Source: Limonium bicolor
Taxonomy: Eukaryota; Streptophyta; Magnoliopsida; Caryophyllales; Plumbaginaceae
Length of the DNA: 64,000 nt
Direction of reading: 5' to 3'
Assembly: GCA_023374045.1 (NCBI GenBank)
Contig: CM041776.1
Coordinates: 125,641,733-125,705,732 of the forward strand
Notes under the pieces: model-generated
The model's input: the letters and a program-made list of their open reading frames with translations, nothing else
Databases searched by the model: none
What the model was told of the DNA's origin: nothing
Position numbers and translations under genes: made by a program
In this document: piece after piece, positions 35,641-45,240 of the stretch
How the letters are laid out: each line of letters starts with the position of its first letter
Numbering within the stretch: the first letter of the stretch is position 1

Positions 35641-35748
35641 GGTAGCATTTTGAAGCCGAGGGGTAGACTTACCAAAGTCGGGCAAAATTTTGGGATATCA
35701 CTCAAGCATCAACTAGTCTTTTCACTTCTGTTCCAAAGTCTAGTTGAC

Positions 35749-35764
35749 CGGGGGGGGGGGAATC
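35749..35764 (+). promoter_or_regulatory. Polypurine tract of the LARD
   Basis: CG followed by a run of ten or more G and then AATC immediately precedes the 3' LTR start TGTTATAC. Confidence 0.65.
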
Positions 35765-37470
35765 TGTTATACTCAAACCTTTGACTTCCGAGAACAAGTC
35801 TCTAAGGCATGAGGGCTATAAAGGATAACTTGGTCAAGTGACATGGAATCTCGGTTCGATCGGCGCGTTTTGTGGCATAGGTGACGGCTCAGTCATCACG
35901 AGGGGCATTTTCATAATTTTTAGGGCACCTAAGCCATCATGTAAACTTTCTCTTTCCTCCAAAAATGCTCAAATAAACCCAGAATGCCTTGAAATTTTAA
36001 CACACGATAAAGGATGACATTAAGAGTATAATGGTTTTAGAATTTAGAATTTTTGAATTTTCATTAATTTCCTAGTAATTTGTGAGTGAATCTGACTAGA
36101 AATTGAATTTAAAAATATTCCAATATCTATTAATTTTCAGAAAAATTGTCCTCTACATGTGGTTAAAATTTTATGGCCAAATTTCATTGGGAAGTCACCG
36201 AACAAAAACCCCGGTAAACTTCAGTTTTTACTAACTTTACTCTATCTTTAGTGATGCCTATATATGGGACCTTATCTAATGATAAGGGACACACACCAAA
36301 AACCCTATAACTCTCAAGAACCCAGCCATTTCTACACCCTCACGTTTTTCAACTCCCCAGCACCGAAATCCCATAAAAAATCTTTCAAAATCATCACATA
36401 AACACATTTTCAACTCCCACAACCTCAACAATCATCAAACCCCCACCAAATCACCATGAAAACGTGAAGAACAACATCAATTTGCAAGGTTCGGAAGCCG
36501 GGTTTGAACTTAATCTGAAACCGACTCCAATGAAGCTCTGAAAGATTCCCGACTTGAAGAACCTTGTCAATTCCGAAGGTAAAACAGGTTAGAATTTTAC
36601 TATCCCAACTCCCCTCGACTTCATTAGTCTTCTGTTAAATTTTGAGTGTGAACTACCTTTACCAGCTTCCGAATTGTTGTTTGTTTTTGTTTTTGCCCTA
36701 TTACTTGTTCATCAATTTTCGGCCTTAATTCGTAATCAAATTGAATTTTTTCAAGTACTAACGTGTTCATAATCTCGTAGGCTACACACCCATAAAATTT
36801 GAGCCGAAAACACCACCATGAACAACCCAAACGCTGTCGTCCAAGGGGGGTCCGCAACCACGCTACGTCCGGGGTCCTGGATGCCCTGTCCGTAAGCTGG
36901 ACGCTCTCGGATGGTGGCGGATTTTTTATTTTCAAATTTTGGGTTTTTCAACTTATCCAGGCCCTGACTTTTCAAATTTTTGTTTCTCGTAATTTCAACT
37001 TTTCTGTTTATTGGTTAATTAGGGTCCGTGGTTCGGACAGTAGGTCCGTGGCCACAGACATATTAAATTTGGCCAAATTTGACTTCCAAAACTCTAGTTT
37101 AGGTAATTTCAAATTTCACTTTAATTTTGAGTAAAAAAATCAGAATCACACGCACTTAGGTTAAACGACCTCATAATAAGTCATAAATAACATAATTAAA
37201 GGAAAAACGACTTAGAAGGGTATTGAAAGTAACTTGAACCTGGAAAAGTTGAATATTAAGCCCTTGAACCTAAACTATCCTTTTCTAATTTACCGTAGGT
37301 TAAAATTAGGTGGCAACTCTAATTAGGTTCCAGTGAGCTAACGTAGGATTTAATAATTAATGTTATTTGACTTAGTTGTTAAACTTAGGTTATAGATGGA
37401 CCTAGAACCCGATCAAATCTTAGTCAACCTGAATTAACATAGGATAGTGGTTCAAAAACTAAGGCTCATA
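35765..37470 (+). repeat. 3' LTR of the LARD
   Basis: Starts TGTTATACTC and ends GGCTCATA. It is collinear with the split 5' LTR. By eye the copies differ by many substitutions and small indels, so the insertion is not recent. Confidence 0.82.
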
Positions 37471-37475
37471 GTAAG

Positions 37476-37835
37476 CAGATCGTGTGTTGTGAAATTCTCT
37501 AATTTTCAAACTACCTCAGACCCGTCCCTAGTGAAGTTACTATCCAAAGGAAGATTCAAAATCTACGCCACATCCACATCAACAAACCACTACCTAACTA
37601 GGCAATCCTCCAAGTTTACACATTTTGATTTATCAACCAAGAAACCTTCCCACAAACTTTACCTCATCAGGTAACTTCCAAGGATAAGGCTGCCCCTCAA
37701 CTTTTGACAAATGCCATATATCCAACAAGCTTACTGTGTTCCCATCTCCAATCATCTACCTCTCCACTTGTTTGATTTGGTAAAAGCTCAATCGTAGGGC
37801 AGGACAAACCAGGCTTGGAGAACTCCCCAAATGGA
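37476..37835 (-). pseudogene. LINE-type pseudogene, upstream part beyond the LARD
   Basis: The minus strand reads WMIGDGNTVSLLDIWHLSK near 37760, matching the 'W.iGnG..i..W.D.W' linker between reverse transcriptase and zf-RVT in plant LINEs. Stops interrupt it afterwards. It lies on the same strand as, and N-terminal to, the piece at 23500-24557, as expected if the LARD inserted between them. Confidence 0.6.
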
Positions 37836-38320
37836 AATTCTTAACAGGTCCCGCATCACCCGACCACCCGACCCGTCAAAACGGGTGAAAACCCTAAAAA
37901 TAGGTGAAAATGGGTGACAAGGAGACGGTCAGGTGATAGTTTTCCACCCAACCCTTTCACTTGAAATGTATTTTAATTTGTAGTACTAGTATATACATAC
38001 ACACACATATAATACATTCTCTAAAATCACGGTAATTTGCAACCTTAAATGGCGAACAAGCAAACTCGCCTTTGTTCATCTCTTCACTCACGCTAATTTT
38101 GCAACCCTAACTGGAACAACGAACATTCATCCTCTACGTCTTTAATCTTCATTGTCTTAATATCTTCTTTTGTTTGTACCTCTACTTAGAGACAAATTAG
38201 TAGGACCAGTAATTTTGCACCTTATGAATGCTCATAGTAATTTTGCAAACTGACAACAAGAAACATACAACTCTGTGCTGCTTTTCGTTCTCTTTCACTG
38301 GCATTAATTTTGCGGTGGTT
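37836..38320. other. Intergenic stretch with a possible hAT-like remnant
   Basis: The piece 37852-37965 is dense in 'gggtga'/'tcaccc' words ('cccgacccgtcaaaacgggtg'), like plant hAT subterminal regions, but paired ends and a TSD were not found. Nothing else was recognised. Confidence 0.3.
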
Positions 38321-38462
38321 GAGGAGCCAAGGGCCCTTGTTAAAAACCAATTGAAGGTGCTCATCTTTATTGATTCTAAACATGGGGGAGGGGTGGGTAT
38401 TGAGGAGCCAGGGGCCCTTGTTAAGAACCAATTGAATGTGCTCCTCTTTATTGATTCTAAAC
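38321..38462 (+). repeat. Tandem duplication, 61-bp units
   Basis: 'gaggagccaagggcccttgt' to 'ttgattctaaac' at 38321-38381 recurs at 38402-38462 with about six substitutions, separated by a 20-bp G-rich spacer. Confidence 0.92.
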
Positions 38463-38463
38463 A

Positions 38464-38618
38464 AAACCACACACACGCACCGCGACGCACACTCGCACAC
38501 CACGCGTGCACACGCACGCATACACAACACACGCACACACACACACACAAACACACACGCACACCACACACACACACACATACACACACCACACACATAT
38601 ACAGTTTGACACACATCT
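38464..38618 (+). repeat. CA-rich microsatellite
   Basis: An imperfect (CA)n/(CACG)n tract directly follows the 61-bp duplication. Cys/Val-rich reverse frames across it are artefacts. Confidence 0.95.
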
Positions 38619-41600
38619 AGGGCCATTGAGTGTCGTTTTTGTTGCAGTTCATGTTAACTTTTTTCTCTAATTTTCTCATTTACCTTAATAGGTTGATCAT
38701 TTTGCAGTCTCACTTGCAGTTGTTGGTTTTCTAATGGAGCTAGCTGCTGAGGTCATCTAAAGGGAAAGCTTAAAAGCAAAGTGATCACTTGATGAATATC
38801 TCTTATAATGTAAGGAACATTTCAAAGTTAGCTATCTCTTTGTTAAAAGAGTGGAATGGTTGCTTTGATTTTTTTTTAATCTGTACATAGGTAGAAAAAT
38901 ATATAAATTCATCGTATTAGTTCTTGTGAGCTAGCTAGGATGACTCTAAATTGATTGCTCATTCCTTTAGCAGACTTGATAAGCATCATCTAAGTGCTTC
39001 GAATTATCAAAGGACTACCAAAATGGTATACCCTTCATCAGCACCCTCATTTTTTTGATAACATAGGATGGAATTGGCTCACTATGTCCTCAACTTATAT
39101 GCTTTCCGTGTCTCTCATCTTGTGGTTGAGTGTGGCTCTCCTCATTTCTATCGTTCAAGTTAGATATTGTCATTTACAAGCAGATAAGTGTGTATGCTCT
39201 ATAAGATTTACAGTAGAAGCTTGTTATATATTTAACCCTTGCAGAAGGTAACCATAATTGGCATGACAACTACAAGTGCCCTTGGGAGAAGAAAATTGTC
39301 TAGACAGATGATAGCTTCTCTTCTGTTTTAATACCTTTTGAAGAGAAAACATTGACGGTTGCTGCTAAGTAATCTTAATTTTCTAATGTTGTGCAATAAC
39401 TAAATAATATCCAACACATAACATAGTATCATATAGACATGTTACTACTTTCTATTTGTCTACTTTGATGCAATTCCAATAGCCATATATACTTACTGTT
39501 GCAGGTATCATTTTTGTTATATGCACTGCTCCATCAGTTTCTTTGCTCAATATAGTTGCAGTTGCTGTTTGGTCAACTTGGATTGTGGTTTACCTCTTGG
39601 AAACAACGAGAAAGGTTTTGATTCGTCATTTTGATTATCAATTTCCACTTTTATTTACACTTGTCTTTAATGCAGTACTCCTGGTCCTTGAATCATCTTT
39701 TCATTCCACGTTATTAGAACATAGTTTCTCTCAGAGGCTCTCTACACTTTGTTATCCATAATATGTAGGTTTATTACTATTGTTTCTAGGCTAGGAAGGG
39801 AACTCTTATTCACTGTTGTCTCGGAAGAAGAAAAGTACAAAGCTAAGATATATTATGATTGATATTAACTGATAAGTTATATGAGGAAGAAACTATATAT
39901 TTAATTTTCACCTTAGGGATTGAGGTTTGAGATTAGACTGTCTATGAACACTCATCTTTTAACTGTTAGGTATGCATATATGTATTGTTCAAAGGCTTGG
40001 AGATGCCGCACCAGCTGGAATGTTTACTTACCAGTGCTTTATAAACATGCTTTCACTATATTTTTGTATGCGGTGCCTGTAAGTACGTGTGTTATAATTA
40101 TACATTTAAGATGTACAAATTTCAAAAGCTTGAGCAAATGCAATAGCGTGATCAGTAGTTAAGTTGGGTATTAGAGTTTCAACTTGAAAACTCTTCCACA
40201 ATAGATATTGCCCTTCCCCGTGGATTCGCTTAATTGCTTTTGTGGATCCATTATGGCTCACTCTAAATATTATGAGTTCTTTTACTTGATGATTTGTGGT
40301 GTATTTTAGGTTTACCTGATTTAGGTAGCTACAACTGCATTTAGCGAGACAACGAAAAGGGTGAAGCACTGAACTAGAGGCTCTTCCTGATGAAGATCCA
40401 TGACAAACACATGATGGATATAATCATGCATGTGATTAGATGATCCCTTCATGCACCATTTGGGTGCATTTAAGACAAGTAACTCTACATTCTATAACAG
40501 GCAAATAGCTCTACATTATTTAACTTGTTAAAGATACAAGTGTTATGGTATATATGAATAGTAGCCTTTAATCTTAAGCAAGTTTTTAAAAAATTGGCGC
40601 AAGGCTTGGATCCCCGCTTCACATTGACCAATCTACGAAAGATAAATCTAGCATCTCTTATGCTAGAGCATTGGTTGAAGTTGACTTCAACAAATACATA
40701 ATAAGAGAAGTTAAGATCTTTGTACCCCAGGGGTATCATCATCGCAAGTTGTTTTGAGTGAGAATCAGTCTTTTGTTCCTCTTATAACCTGTTGGGGCAC
40801 TCTTCGGTGCGTTGTCATGCATCTTCTCTTCCATGGCAATCTGCCCTGGGAGTCCAAAAAGTCCTCCCCTTTCCCGTGCCCCACCCATCCTTCAAATCCC
40901 ACCTGAGCCACCTTCAAGTGAACCCTCCCCCTTCTCCGCGTGCATGTGTTTTCAGCATAAGAGAGAATACTCGTGTTTGTTACTGGTGCGACAAGGGAGC
41001 TCTCTAAAAGAGGAGCCAGTGCTCATTACTCTTCCTTGACTAAAGTGAGATCCACCGTCCATGTTCTCTGTTTTCTTTTGCGCACAGAGATCTATAAGAT
41101 CACTGGTTCTAATTTGTGTGCATTCCTTTATCGGTCTTCAAGTGCGGTATAGTTTGCTTTTTAACATGGGGATATTGGAAAAAATTTGTTACTGCATGGT
41201 CTAAAGTCATCAAAGCATCCTGCTTTGCCCATGTCCAATATCAAATTTGTTATTACTGAGGTTCTTGATTATATCAATCATCTTCTTATGTCGTGAATTG
41301 TTTATTCCGATGTTTTATGGTTGCCAAGTTTATGATCATATTGATGGAATCATTGTTCCCTCTACAAGTCACCATATTATGTGGGATTCATCCACGATGT
41401 CTCATGATATTCTTGGATCTATTATAACTTCAGAACAACGTATGATTGCTCACAGGGCTTAGACAAAACTTGAGCAAATGATTCTCGATCATGTTCTTAT
41501 TGGAGCAAAGTATGTGTCGCTTTTGTAACAAAGGTTACAATACTTGTTAATATGGTGTTAGTAAGGATGTAAAGCTGGCGTTCTATGTCTGCTCAACAAG

Positions 41601-42232
41601 CATATGTTAAGCCGATGTGTATACAGATTAACGATGTGGTTAGAATTTCGGTACTTTACAGAAAGATTTTATTTTCCTAAATATTATTTATAATTGTTTA
41701 TATTTTTCAGTTTTAATAAAATTATCACTGGTTTTATTCAAATTATTTTAGTATTATGTCTTTAGAAATATAGATTCTATTTAGGGTACTTAATAATTTT
41801 AGAAAGAAATTCTAATAGATATATAATTTATTAAAATATCTTAAATTTTTTTTCATATTCTACTTTTTAATATGTATCAATATTTTTAGTATATGAAAGT
41901 TTGTGAATTGTTTTGAATTTTTTACCACCGGTGATATCATGAACTTTTTAAATAATTTGTTAATTAGTAGGGGTGTTTTTTTCTGGTCAATATTATAGTG
42001 ACATTTCATGAATTTCAGTCAAATTATAGTAATATTTCATAACTTTTTAGTGATATTTTATAAATTATCCAAAAATATAGTGAAATTTTATGAAATTTTC
42101 AAAAAATAAATTAGGTAAAATTAACGGCATGCCTCCTAGTTATCTGCATACACTAAAACAACAGACTACCTAAACAACACGAATGCATGCCTACACTGTA
42201 GACTTACTGATGACTATAATGAAACATATATG
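38619..42232. other. Region without a recognisable gene
   Basis: Several 60-90 codon frames occur, some hydrophobic (39543-39761) and one reading VTIIGMTTTSALGRRK near 39250 after a 'ttgcag' acceptor-like step. Around 40790-41460 several frames are moderately open ('LKEEPVLITLP', 'SIITSEQRMIAHRA'). They look like exons of a decayed gene, but I cannot name a family. The part 41640-42120 is AT-rich and noncoding. Confidence 0.35.
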
Positions 42233-42780
42233 AGTAGAGATGTCAATGGATGGGCCCGATTGTGCACGGGTCGGGTGAAGTATCACCCGCATCCGTCACC
42301 CAGATATAACATCTGTCATTCGTCGTTCCGTCATCCGTTTATTCTACATCTGTCCATCCGTCATCCACGGGTGATTCGGGTGAAAATTTTCTATGTTATT
42401 AACAATAATTTTTTAGTATGGTAATAAATATAATGATTTTCTGTATTAGCCTAGGTTAAATTTCTTGTATTTAAGAAAATTCACTTCAAGATAATAAGAA
42501 AAATGAACATGCACAGCACCATGTTGTGCGGGAGAAAATAAAAATGGACCATAAAATTATATAACTATTTTTTTAAACTTCTTTAAGATAATTTTGGTTA
42601 CTAGAAATAAAATAAGGTGTAACATTAAACGGACCTCGGGTGATACACTGATGAAAAATTGTCATCCCTCACCCGATCCGTCATCCGTTTATTTCGGGTT
42701 TTTATCCGTTTATTTAAATCGGGTGTCGGTTTAGCGGGTATATGTTTAAAATTATCATCCATGCATTAGTTATCCGTATT
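42233..42780. mobile_element. hAT-like remnant
   Basis: The left side starts 'agtagagatgtcaatggatg', close to the common plant hAT end TAGGGATGTCAA. Both flanks of the stretch are rich in 'catccg', 'cgggtga' and 'tcacccg' words, with an AT-rich middle. A matching right terminus and TSD were not found, so the right border is approximate. Confidence 0.5.
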
Positions 42781-42859
42781 TTAAAAACACAAATTTAAAT
42801 AGACTACTCAGCTAATGGCCCATCGTTTTACTTTTCCATGTATACTGAAACAGATTCTT

Positions 42860-43567
42860 TGGTTTGTTTTGGGTAATGGAAACAGCTTTGAATAATTAAT
42901 GAGTAGGAGCGGTTGAGTAGAAAATACAATATGGAAAGCAGCAGCTTCCAACGATTAATATACCCTGCTACAGGGAATTTAACAATTGATTGGTATGAAA
43001 TGAATTCACCTTTAACCTTTACCGATCGAATTCTAGGGAAATTCAGAGCTTATAGTTATAAAACCTTTGATGTTCCCCAGGATAGTTTGCCTATATAACT
43101 GACATCGATCAGGGTACTTTCATATCAGTTCCAAATAGTCATGGATCCAGCAGTGGATAGAATTATATCCTCCCGGAGTCTCTGATTGAGCATATCCTTG
43201 AAGGATTACCAACTAAGAGAGGGTAAGGACGAGTATTCTTTCCACTAAATGGAGATTCGGTGGACCCAGCTTCCATCTTTGGTGTTGACCCAGTTCCATC
43301 ACTCAGTCTGCTGCAGTTCTACGTATAGATGTTCAAATGAGTATCAGTGCATCATCAACAGCTTGTGCTACAAGCACTCGTCAAGCACGTGTGTATCTTT
43401 GTTCTTACCATCTGATTTGGGGATGCACGAAATTAGGATTTTTGACACTTAATTAAGTGTTTCATGAGGAATGGAGTTGAGAGGCTGTTTATAGAGAAAA
43501 CGGATCAGCCCCATATTATGTACCTCTTCTTCTCTACTGACATATACCCTGCTGTCAATTTGACTCA
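42860..43567 (+). other. Unrecognised, possibly exonic stretch before the gap
   Basis: An open frame with 'YPATGNLTIDWYEMNSPL' and 'FDVPQDSLPI' ends near 43098. Another reads 'VMDPAVDRIISSRSLIEHIL' at about 43140-43200. Codon composition looks protein-like, but stops follow soon and no family is recognised. The stretch ends in the N run. Confidence 0.3.
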
Positions 43568-44067
43568 NNNNNNNNNNNNNNNNNNNNNNNNNNNNNNNNN
43601 NNNNNNNNNNNNNNNNNNNNNNNNNNNNNNNNNNNNNNNNNNNNNNNNNNNNNNNNNNNNNNNNNNNNNNNNNNNNNNNNNNNNNNNNNNNNNNNNNNNN
43701 NNNNNNNNNNNNNNNNNNNNNNNNNNNNNNNNNNNNNNNNNNNNNNNNNNNNNNNNNNNNNNNNNNNNNNNNNNNNNNNNNNNNNNNNNNNNNNNNNNNN
43801 NNNNNNNNNNNNNNNNNNNNNNNNNNNNNNNNNNNNNNNNNNNNNNNNNNNNNNNNNNNNNNNNNNNNNNNNNNNNNNNNNNNNNNNNNNNNNNNNNNNN
43901 NNNNNNNNNNNNNNNNNNNNNNNNNNNNNNNNNNNNNNNNNNNNNNNNNNNNNNNNNNNNNNNNNNNNNNNNNNNNNNNNNNNNNNNNNNNNNNNNNNNN
44001 NNNNNNNNNNNNNNNNNNNNNNNNNNNNNNNNNNNNNNNNNNNNNNNNNNNNNNNNNNNNNNNNNNN
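43568..44067. other. Assembly gap (500 N)
   Basis: Exactly 500 N, arbitrary length. Confidence 0.99.
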
Positions 44068-44276
44068 AAGAAAGACCCATCAAATTCTTACATACATATA
44101 GTAGATGATAGATATATGTATGTATAGATATATGTGTTGTATATATATACAACGCTACACGCCTGAAAAGCATTAAAAGACGTTCGATAGTATTATCTTA
44201 ATTGTCTCTATATATACTGGGAGTGTATAGATGATACCTTCATTCTCCCACTAGGACAGGACACAGCTGGTAGTAA

Positions 44277-44443
44277 TCAAAATTTTAAGCAAGTATGGGG
44301 AGCACCATAAGACAGAGACATGAGTAACACTGCTGCTTCTTCGACCTTACCCATCTTCCTCCTTCTACTCCTTCATTCCCTTCTTTTTCTCCGTCTGGAC
44401 TCATCATCGTCGTCGCTGCTGTGTTTGTTTATATTCTGATTAT
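44277..44443 (-). pseudogene. Separated LLM-motif tail of the GATA gene
   Basis: Beyond the GATA stop, the frame one base away runs through an acidic/basic stretch (SSDDDDESRRRKRRE), hits TGA at 44373-44375, and continues in the same frame as MGKVEEAAVLLMSLSYGAP to a stop at 44277. EEAAVLLMSLSYG is the LLM (leucine-leucine-methionine) tail of class-B GATA factors. An A7 homopolymer on the coding strand (44464-44470) is the likely site of the frameshift. Either the gene has lost its tail by a frameshift plus a nonsense change, or the assembly has errors here. Confidence 0.75.
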
Positions 44444-44851
44444 TCAAGTCGAACCCGGATCCCTTTTTTTCAATCCCACGAATGGTACTACCTTCATATT
44501 AAATTCCTCTTGATTGCCGACACTAGTAGTAGTATTAGTGTTATTATCATCCACCACCACCGCAGCTGATGTTGTTTTGGTACTGCTGCTGGTGCTTCCA
44601 CTGTACGAGGTAGAAGAATAACTACAGCTGCTCTGATGATGATGATCCTTGTCAGTGGAGAAGAGGTGTTGCAGTTGTGTTACATCGTTGATTTTGGGTG
44701 TTGTTCGAGTATTGGATCGGGATGATTCTTTCCTCTTCCTGTATCTGATCCCGCAAGCGTTACATAAGGACCTGGGACCAGCAGGACCGGTTCTCCATAA
44801 GGGTGTTCCGGTGGCCTTGCAATCAAGGCAGCATTTCGTATGATCGCTCAT
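44444..44851 (-). CDS. Class-B-type GATA transcription factor, C-terminus shortened
   Basis: 135 codons. The single zinc finger is at the very N-terminus: C8-x2-C11-x18-C30-x2-C33 ([20 protein letters not shown], then [12 protein letters not shown]), the plant class IV type with an 18-residue loop that binds WGATAR sites in the nucleus. The rest is Ser/Thr/Asn-rich. It ends [15 protein letters not shown]. Class-B GATAs such as Arabidopsis GATA15-17 have a similar size and often end in an LLM motif; here that motif lies downstream in another frame. The ATG at 44851 is the only start before the finger. A copia 3' LTR begins 75 bp upstream, so normal expression is doubtful. It could be a short but working factor or a recent pseudogene. 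Confidence 0.9.
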   Translation of the reverse strand: MSDHTKCCLDCKATGTPLWRTGPAGPRSLCNACGIRYRKRKESSRSNTRTTPKINDVTQLQHLFSTDKDHHHQSSCSYSSTSYSGSTSSSTKTTSAAVVVDDNNTNTTTSVGNQEEFNMKVVPFVGLKKRDPGST

Positions 44852-44925
44852 CTTTTGTTCTTTCTTCCATTGTGTGTGTCCGATTGCTGGCCTGGCGTTG
44901 AGGAAATAATGATGGCTGGTGATTC

Positions 44926-45195
44926 TGTTGGATCGCTGTGAATCGGTAGTTGTATTCTATAGCGAGAAAGAGGGAGAGAGCAGATCGAGATATGAAAAGA
45001 ATGGGTACATATATATAGGAGAAAAGAGATATCGAATAAGGAAATAAAATCTAGACTTAATTAGAGAAGGGAAACTAACTAAAATCTAGACTTAATTAGA
45101 GAAGGGAAACTAACTAAAATCTAGACTTAATTAGAGAAGGGAAACTAACTAAAAATAAAGAAGGAAACTATGAAGAAAGGAATATAATTCTAATA
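44926..45195 (-). repeat. 3' LTR of the copia element (270 bp)
   Basis: Contains three tandem copies of a 35-bp unit (around 45047-45154, core 'ctagacttaattagagaagg') where the 5' LTR has two. It lacks a 51-bp block present in the 5' LTR. Otherwise only a handful of differences are visible. Confidence 0.95.
45008..45018 (-). promoter_or_regulatory. TATA box in the copia 3' LTR, facing the GATA gene
   Basis: CTATATATATG on the minus strand lies about 160 bp upstream of the GATA ATG, in the same orientation. It is the likely U3 promoter and could start transcripts that read into the GATA gene. Confidence 0.5.
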
Positions 45196-45212
45196 CCCCC
45201 TCTCAAGCTCTA
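45196..45212 (-). promoter_or_regulatory. Polypurine tract of the copia element
   Basis: On the minus strand AGCTTGAGAGGGGG directly precedes the 3' LTR start TATTAGAATT. Confidence 0.7.
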
Positions 45213-45240
45213 GGGTCGAGACCATAGAGATTGGATTAGA

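Larger units (their letters stand above)
24563..37470 (+). mobile_element. Large noncoding LTR retrotransposon (LARD-like), 12.9 kb with a nested solo LTR
   Basis: The two LTRs share long stretches, such as 'aaggcatgagggctata', 'tcatcacgaggggcatttt' and 'ccttaattcgtaatcaaa'. They run from 24563 (TGCTATAC) to 30546 and from 35765 (TGTTATAC) to 37470. After removing the nested 4.2-kb insertion they are about 1.76 and 1.71 kb. A primer-site-like TGGAGGC follows the 5' LTR and a G-run polypurine tract precedes the 3' LTR. The interior (30547-35764) has no gag or pol motif and consists largely of tandem arrays. The flanks ATAAG/GTAAG are a 4/5 TSD. Such elements would depend on enzymes of a relative. 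Confidence 0.82.

Noticed and set aside
38197..38626. Cys/Val-rich reverse frames and the His/Thr-rich forward frame
   Set aside because: CA microsatellite artefacts.
39240..39330. Helicase-like fragment VTIIGMTTTSALGRRK
   Set aside because: A single short resemblance without flanking motifs; not enough for a call.
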